DNA from: Paenibacillus sp. PL91
GTDB taxonomy: Bacteria; Bacillota; Bacilli; Paenibacillales; Paenibacillaceae
Assembly: GCF_012935325.2 (NCBI RefSeq)
Contig: NZ_JABBYG020000001.1
Span: 558,001 to 622,000, forward strand
Direction of reading: 5' to 3'
Length of the DNA stretch: 64,000 nt
A program made the position numbers and the translations under genes. Positions 59,672 through 64,000 of this stretch are shown here, piece after piece. Position 1 is the stretch's first letter; every line of letters begins with the position of its first letter. The notes beneath the pieces were generated by a model that was given only the letters and a program-made list of their open reading frames with translations, was not told the origin of the DNA and made no database searches.

Positions 59672-61459
59672 TTGGACGTTTTAAGGCAGTTGAAAGCATT
59701 CTATTGGGCGGAGCGAAAGTTTTTGTTCTCCTCCATATTATGCTTAATGTGCGCTACGGCGCTCGGACTTGTCTATCCGAATTTGCTGCGATACCTCATT
59801 GATGATGTTATCATGCCAGAGAAATTCGAATTAGTTCCAGCGCTTGCATTTACGGTAGTAGGAGTCGTCAGTTTGAAAGGCTGCATGCAGTTTTTGCACG
59901 GATTTTTTGGCGGACGGCTCGGCAACAAAGTGGCGTTCCGAATGAGAAACGCGTTGTATGACAAGCTGCAAACGCTCTCCTATCAGTATTATGACAAAGC
60001 GAAGACGGGAGATCTCATGTCTCGCCTCACAGCGGATCTGGAAGCGATCCGCAACTTTATCGGCTTTGGCTTTGCGCAAATTTTGAACATGGTGCTTATG
60101 ATCGTGTTCGGCGGAGCCATGATGCTGTCGATCCATTGGCAGCTTACGCTTATCACACTTGTGACGATTCCGCTTCTCGGCTTTGCGGCCATTCGCTTCG
60201 AACGCAACATTCACCCTGCTTTCCGTGAAATGCGCCAAGCGATGAGCAACTTAACGACAGCGGTGCAAGAGAACATTACGGGCGTTCGTACGGTTAAATC
60301 GTTTGCGCGCGAATCCCATGAGGTATCGAAATTTTCATTGCGCAGCGAAGCTTATCAGACGAATCAAGTCGGGGCCGCAAAGATTTGGGCAAAATTTTTC
60401 CCGGTTATGGAGCTTGTCGCTAACTTAAGCGCTGTCATCCTGCTTGTCAGCGGCGGTATTCTTGTAATTAACGGTTCGCTGAAGCTCGGTGAATTCGTCG
60501 CATTCTTCAGCTTGATTTGGTACATTATCGGTCCGATGTGGGGTCTTGGGTTCCATATCAATAACTACACGCAATTCAAAGCATCAGGCGAGAGGGTACT
60601 CGGCCTCTTGAACGAGCATGTACATGTTAAAAACACGGAGCATGCCATTGAAGTAAGCAACGAGTCGGTGAAGGGCCATGTTCGCTTTGATCATGTAACC
60701 TTCAGCTATCCAGACAAAACGCCAGCGGTAACGGATATTGTAATCGATGCGCCAGCGGGCTCCGTTATCGGATTTCTAGGTGCGACAGGCTCCGGAAAAT
60801 CAACGATTATTCAATTGCTCATGAGAGCCTATAACGTGAAAAACGGTACGATTACGCTTGATGGCATCGATATTCGCAATCTGGATGTCGCAAGCCTGCG
60901 CCGCTTGATTGCACCCGTATTCCAAGAGACATTCTTGTTCTCGGCATCGATCCGTGACAATATCGCTTACGGTGTGAAGGATGTTACGCCGGAACAAATC
61001 GAATATGCAGCAAGGCTTGCCAAAGCGCATGATTTCATTATGGAGCTGCCGCTAGGCTATGATACGATCGTCGGCGAGAGAGGGATGGGCTTATCCGGCG
61101 GCCAGAAGCAGCGGATCGCGATTGCGAGAGCGCTGATCAAAAACCCGCGCATTCTTATTTTGGATGATGCCACCAGCGCCGTAGATATGGAAACCGAGCA
61201 CGAAATTCAAGCAGGCTTCAAGGAGCTGATGGCAGGCCGTACGACCTTTATTATCGCTCACCGGATTTCCTCACTCAGACATGCCGATGAAATCGTCGTG
61301 CTGGACAATGGCCATATCGTACAAAGGGGTACGCATGCACAGCTGATTAAGCAGCAGGGGCCGTACCGCGACACTTACAACATTCAATATGCTGACTATC
61401 CGCTTGATGACTCTTCATTGGTCGAGCAAGCGCATGATCGGAAAGGGAGTACCGTATAA
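59672..61459 (+). CDS. ABC exporter half-transporter with degenerate Walker B (heterodimer subunit 1)
   Basis: This 595-residue protein has a six-span membrane domain (about 1-315) and a nucleotide-binding domain with Walker A LGATGSGKST, signature LSGGQKQR and Walker B ILILDDATSAVD. The residue after the Walker B Asp is Asp499 rather than the catalytic Glu, so its own site should be weak or inactive, as in the BmrC/YheI type of heterodimeric multidrug exporter. The start is TTG 59672, 10 bases after GGGGAG. It overlaps the next gene as TAATG. Confidence 0.9.
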   Translation: MDVLRQLKAFYWAERKFLFSSILCLMCATALGLVYPNLLRYLIDDVIMPEKFELVPALAFTVVGVVSLKGCMQFLHGFFGGRLGNKVAFRMRNALYDKLQTLSYQYYDKAKTGDLMSRLTADLEAIRNFIGFGFAQILNMVLMIVFGGAMMLSIHWQLTLITLVTIPLLGFAAIRFERNIHPAFREMRQAMSNLTTAVQENITGVRTVKSFARESHEVSKFSLRSEAYQTNQVGAAKIWAKFFPVMELVANLSAVILLVSGGILVINGSLKLGEFVAFFSLIWYIIGPMWGLGFHINNYTQFKASGERVLGLLNEHVHVKNTEHAIEVSNESVKGHVRFDHVTFSYPDKTPAVTDIVIDAPAGSVIGFLGATGSGKSTIIQLLMRAYNVKNGTITLDGIDIRNLDVASLRRLIAPVFQETFLFSASIRDNIAYGVKDVTPEQIEYAARLAKAHDFIMELPLGYDTIVGERGMGLSGGQKQRIAIARALIKNPRILILDDATSAVDMETEHEIQAGFKELMAGRTTFIIAHRISSLRHADEIVVLDNGHIVQRGTHAQLIKQQGPYRDTYNIQYADYPLDDSSLVEQAHDRKGSTV

Positions 61460-63282
61460 TGAGCACGAGTGTCAAAGCAAAGGCCAGCAACAAAAACGAA
61501 CGCTTTATTTATCAAGACGATGAGCTTATCGAAAAACCGTTTAACTGGGGACAATTACGCCGTTTGTTCATGTACATGAAGCCATACAGCAAGCAATTAA
61601 TGCCTGTCATTTTTATGATGATTCTCGGCACGATGACACGACTTGGCGTTCCCGCTCTCGTCATCTTGGCTATCGATGAAGCCATTGCTCCTGAGAATGG
61701 AGCTACAAGCGTATCTAAGCTGCTTATCATTGCTGGTATCATGTTAGTCTTATATGTTATCCAATGGGCATCCAATACGTACCGGATCAAATATACGAAC
61801 ATTATCGGTCAAAGCGTCATTTATGATCTAAGAAACCATTTGTTCCAGCATATTCAAAAGCTGAGCTTCCGTTTCTACGATAAGCGTCCGGCGGGATCCG
61901 TACTCGTTCGTGTGACGAACGACGTCAATGCGCTGCAGGACCTATTCACGAACGGGGTCGTCAACTTGTTGATGGACTGTGTCCAGCTGTTTGGTATCGT
62001 CATCATTTTGCTAGTGTGGAACTTTAAGCTGGGTCTCGCGGTCATGATTACGGTGCCGCTTATGTTCCTCGTATCAACGACGCTGCGCAAAAGAATCCGT
62101 TTTGCTTGGCAGGATGTGCGAATGAAGCAATCCCGCATTAACTCCCACTTGAATGAGAGCATTCAAGGGATGAAGGTCACACAAGCTTATGTGCAAGAAA
62201 AAGACAATATGAGCTTTTTTGATCATATGAATACGGTCAACGTGAAGTCTTGGAACAAAGCCTCTGCTCTTAACCAAGCCTTTGGACCTGTAATCGAAAT
62301 CACCTCTGCAATCGGGACTTTTATTTTGTTCTGGTACGGTGCTCATTTGATTCAATCGGAAGCGATCACAGTCGGTTTGCTAGTCGGATATGCGAACTAT
62401 ATCGGTAACTTCTGGGACCCGATCAACCGTCTCGGCCAAATGTATTCCCAGCTGCTCATTGCGATGGCATCATCAGAGCGTATATTCGAATTTATCGACG
62501 AGGAGCCGACTGTTGCCGAATTGACGGAAGCGAAGCCGCTGCCAAAAATTAAAGGCGACGTGAAGTTTGACCGCATCGTGTTCGAATATGAGAAGGGCAG
62601 ACCGGCGTTGAAGGGCGTAACGATTGACGTGAAAGCAGGCCAGTCTATCGCGCTCGTCGGCCATACCGGATCTGGCAAAAGCACGATCATCAACCTGCTA
62701 TGCCGCTTCTATGATCCCGTTGAAGGACGCGTGCTGATTGACGGCATCGATATCCGTGATGTCACCATTGAGAGCTTACGCTCACAGGTCGGCATCGTGC
62801 TTCAGGATACGTTCATTTTTGCTGGTACAATCCGTGATAATATCCGCTATGGTCGTCTGAATGCCACAGATGCGGAAGTTGTGAAGGCAGCACAAGCGGT
62901 TAATGCCCATGATTTTATTATGGGACTGCCGGACGGGTATGACACGCAGGTTGAGGAGCGGGGGAATGTGCTCTCGATGGGACAACGACAGCTGTTGTCG
63001 TTCGCACGCGCCCTGCTGGCCGATCCGCAAATTTTGATTTTGGATGAAGCGACGGCAAGCATCGATACCGAAACGGAGCTTAAAATTCAAGAAGCGCTTA
63101 AAGCACTGCTTGCAGGCCGCACTTCCTTTATGATCGCCCACCGTTTGTCGACAATTCGCCATGCTGACGAAATTATCGTGCTTGACCATGGCCAAATCGT
63201 AGAACAAGGCAATCATGAGAAGCTTATTGCCAAGCGCGGTGTTTATAACGGCTTGATCGAAGCGCAGTATCGGTTTCTATAA
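61459..63282 (+). CDS. ABC exporter half-transporter with active Walker B (heterodimer subunit 2)
   Basis: This 607-residue half-transporter has a membrane domain (about 30-340) and a nucleotide-binding domain with Walker A VGHTGSGKST, Walker B ILILDEATASID with catalytic Glu530, and a changed signature LSMGQRQL. With subunit 1 it would form one competent site (this Walker B with the partner LSGGQ) and one degenerate site, the known plan of BmrCD- and TM287/288-type exporters. The substrate is probably hydrophobic drugs or lipids but is not evident from sequence. An N-terminal extension of about 30 polar residues precedes the first span. Confidence 0.92.
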   Translation: MSTSVKAKASNKNERFIYQDDELIEKPFNWGQLRRLFMYMKPYSKQLMPVIFMMILGTMTRLGVPALVILAIDEAIAPENGATSVSKLLIIAGIMLVLYVIQWASNTYRIKYTNIIGQSVIYDLRNHLFQHIQKLSFRFYDKRPAGSVLVRVTNDVNALQDLFTNGVVNLLMDCVQLFGIVIILLVWNFKLGLAVMITVPLMFLVSTTLRKRIRFAWQDVRMKQSRINSHLNESIQGMKVTQAYVQEKDNMSFFDHMNTVNVKSWNKASALNQAFGPVIEITSAIGTFILFWYGAHLIQSEAITVGLLVGYANYIGNFWDPINRLGQMYSQLLIAMASSERIFEFIDEEPTVAELTEAKPLPKIKGDVKFDRIVFEYEKGRPALKGVTIDVKAGQSIALVGHTGSGKSTIINLLCRFYDPVEGRVLIDGIDIRDVTIESLRSQVGIVLQDTFIFAGTIRDNIRYGRLNATDAEVVKAAQAVNAHDFIMGLPDGYDTQVEERGNVLSMGQRQLLSFARALLADPQILILDEATASIDTETELKIQEALKALLAGRTSFMIAHRLSTIRHADEIIVLDHGQIVEQGNHEKLIAKRGVYNGLIEAQYRFL

Positions 63283-63316
63283 TAAACAACATAAAAATGG
63301 TTGATTTTTAATCGAG

Positions 63317-63416
63317 GAACCTCCACAATGGAAGAAAAAACGAACCGAAACGCTTGTCCAAACCAGCTGCAGCTGCGGATAACGTTTCGATTTGCTTCCA
63401 GGAGGTTCTTTTTCTT
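63317..63416 (+). promoter_or_regulatory. Long structured leader before purT
   Basis: The leader can fold into one long hairpin: GAACCTCC (63317-63324) with GGAGGTTC (63401-63408), TGGAAG (63329-63334) with CTTCCA (63395-63400), CGAAACG (63346-63352) with CGTTTCG (63383-63389), TTGTCC (63354-63359) with GGATAA (63377-63382), and a CAGC/GCTG tip. The purT ribosome binding site GGAGG is in the right arm, and TTCTTTTTCTTT follows. It could therefore act on translation, on termination, or both. It does not match a riboswitch class I know. Confidence 0.6.
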
Positions 63417-63417
63417 T

Positions 63418-64000
63418 ATGTATGGATCACCGTTAACATCGAATGCGCGTAAAATGATGCTGCTTGGCTCAGGCGAGCTTGGCAAAGAGGTTGTACTGGA
63501 GGCACAGCGGTTAGGTATTGAGACGATTGCCGTAGACCGTTATGAGAATGCGCCGGCGATGCAGGTTGCTCATCACAGCTATACGGCCGACATGCTTGAC
63601 GGAGCAGCGCTTCGCCGCATTATCGAGAAGGAGCGTCCAGACTTTATCGTTCCTGAGATCGAGGCGATTGCAACGGAAACACTGCTGGAGCTGGAGAAGG
63701 AAGGGCATCGCGTCATTCCAACCGCTCGGGCTGCCTGGCTGACGATGGACCGCGAAGGTATTCGCCGCCTTGCTGCTGAAACGTTGGAGCTTCCAACGGC
63801 TCCTTACCTTTTTGCGGACACGCTGGGCGAGCTGCGTCAAGCGGCTGAAGCACTTGGATTCCCTTGCGTCATTAAGCCTATCATGAGTTCTTCAGGCAAA
63901 GGGCAAAGCGTTTGCCGCTCAGAAGCGGAGCTTGAAGCATGCTGGAACTACGCGATGGAAGGCGGGCGTGCAAAGAAGCAGCGCATTATCGTTGAGGGCT
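63418..64000 (+). CDS. purT: Formate-dependent phosphoribosylglycinamide formyltransferase, N-terminal part
   Basis: PurT formylates glycinamide ribonucleotide with formate and ATP in purine synthesis, bypassing the folate-dependent enzyme PurN. The visible 194 codons include the ATP-grasp N-terminal lobe: [79 protein letters not shown] and [13 protein letters not shown], all very close to E. coli PurT. The gene is cut at base 64000. The ATG is 12 bases after GGAGG, which lies in the stem of the leader hairpin. Confidence 0.96.
   Translation, partial: MYGSPLTSNARKMMLLGSGELGKEVVLEAQRLGIETIAVDRYENAPAMQVAHHSYTADMLDGAALRRIIEKERPDFIVPEIEAIATETLLELEKEGHRVIPTARAAWLTMDREGIRRLAAETLELPTAPYLFADTLGELRQAAEALGFPCVIKPIMSSSGKGQSVCRSEAELEACWNYAMEGGRAKKQRIIVEG

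Noticed and set aside
59524..59802. 92-codon plus-strand frame before the ABC exporter, as a possible leader peptide
   Set aside because: It overlaps the start of the exporter gene in another frame, lies across the likely promoter and has no ribosome binding site, so it does not resemble the BmrB leader.
1..64000. CRISPR arrays, tRNA or rRNA genes, insertion sequences, prophage
   Set aside because: No regularly spaced repeats, no transposase, integrase or phage genes and no tRNA-like or rRNA-like stretch was seen on reading. Without a tRNA search, a single tRNA cannot be fully excluded, but all large gaps were inspected.

Overview
The window looks like a chromosomal segment of a spore-forming, low-to-mid GC member of the Bacillales, most likely Paenibacillus or a close relative. 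The evidence is a GerA-type germinant receptor operon, the sporulation protein YpjB, a GerMN lipoprotein, an S-layer-homology (SLH) protein, bacillithiol genes and a Firmicute menaquinol:cytochrome c reductase (qcrABC). The order ypiF-qcrABC-ypjA-ypjB-yitT family-mazG-dapB-mgsA-bshB1-bshA-cca-birA-panBCD-dinG follows the conserved Bacillus order. No rRNA, tRNA, CRISPR array, prophage or insertion sequence was seen.

Layout. 1-2880 (minus): germinant receptor operon gerA-gerB-gerC, with gerC cut by the window edge. 2987-5447: an AraC regulator divergent from a PhyH dioxygenase fused to HEAT-like repeats. 5886-7081: an ECF sigma factor with its zinc anti-sigma factor. 7153-10539: a histidine phosphatase, an unknown SAP-like protein, a gamma-class carbonic anhydrase-like protein, an IDEAL-domain peptide and YpiF. 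10781-30676: the conserved core, covering respiration (qcr), lysine/cell wall (dapB), bacillithiol (bshB1, bshA), tRNA CCA addition, biotin ligase, pantothenate (panBCD), DinG, Rex, MtaD and YpmB. 30791-35756: an anchored hypothetical protein, a small FtsH-like protease, hbd, ackA and dnaD. 35805-37548: a MerR-methyltransferase fusion and a gene broken by an in-frame TAA. 37817-46697: methionine salvage genes (mtnE, mtnW, mtnX, mtnB, mtnU) wrapped around proBAC, with a proline T-box in front of proB. 46694-49798: LysR and leuCD. 49956-54569: cell-envelope genes (amidase, GerMN lipoprotein, SLH protein). 54733-59376: nth, a small hypothetical gene and a double-dynamin DypA. 59672-63282: a heterodimeric ABC exporter. 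63418-64000: purT, cut by the window edge, behind a long structured leader.

How it works together. Many genes overlap by 1-4 bases (ATGA or TAATG), which implies tight translational coupling in dapB-mgsA-bshB1, panBC, dinG-rex-mtaD-ypmB, hbd-ackA, proC-mtnW-mtnX-mtnB and the ABC pair. The proline T-box, whose specifier reads CCU, stands in front of six same-strand genes, so proline starvation may also raise the methionine-salvage genes mtnWXB.

The window is mostly ordinary core genome. The most interesting material is RNA-level: the T-box over a mixed operon, a tandem pan-type leader before panB, a long hairpin that buries the purT ribosome binding site, and similar occluding hairpins before ypjB and the carbonic anhydrase gene. 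A pair of tandem hairpins with a covarying base pair also lies near 37.65 kb. No clearly new multi-gene system is visible. The small FtsH-like protease with its anchored partner is the best protein-level candidate.
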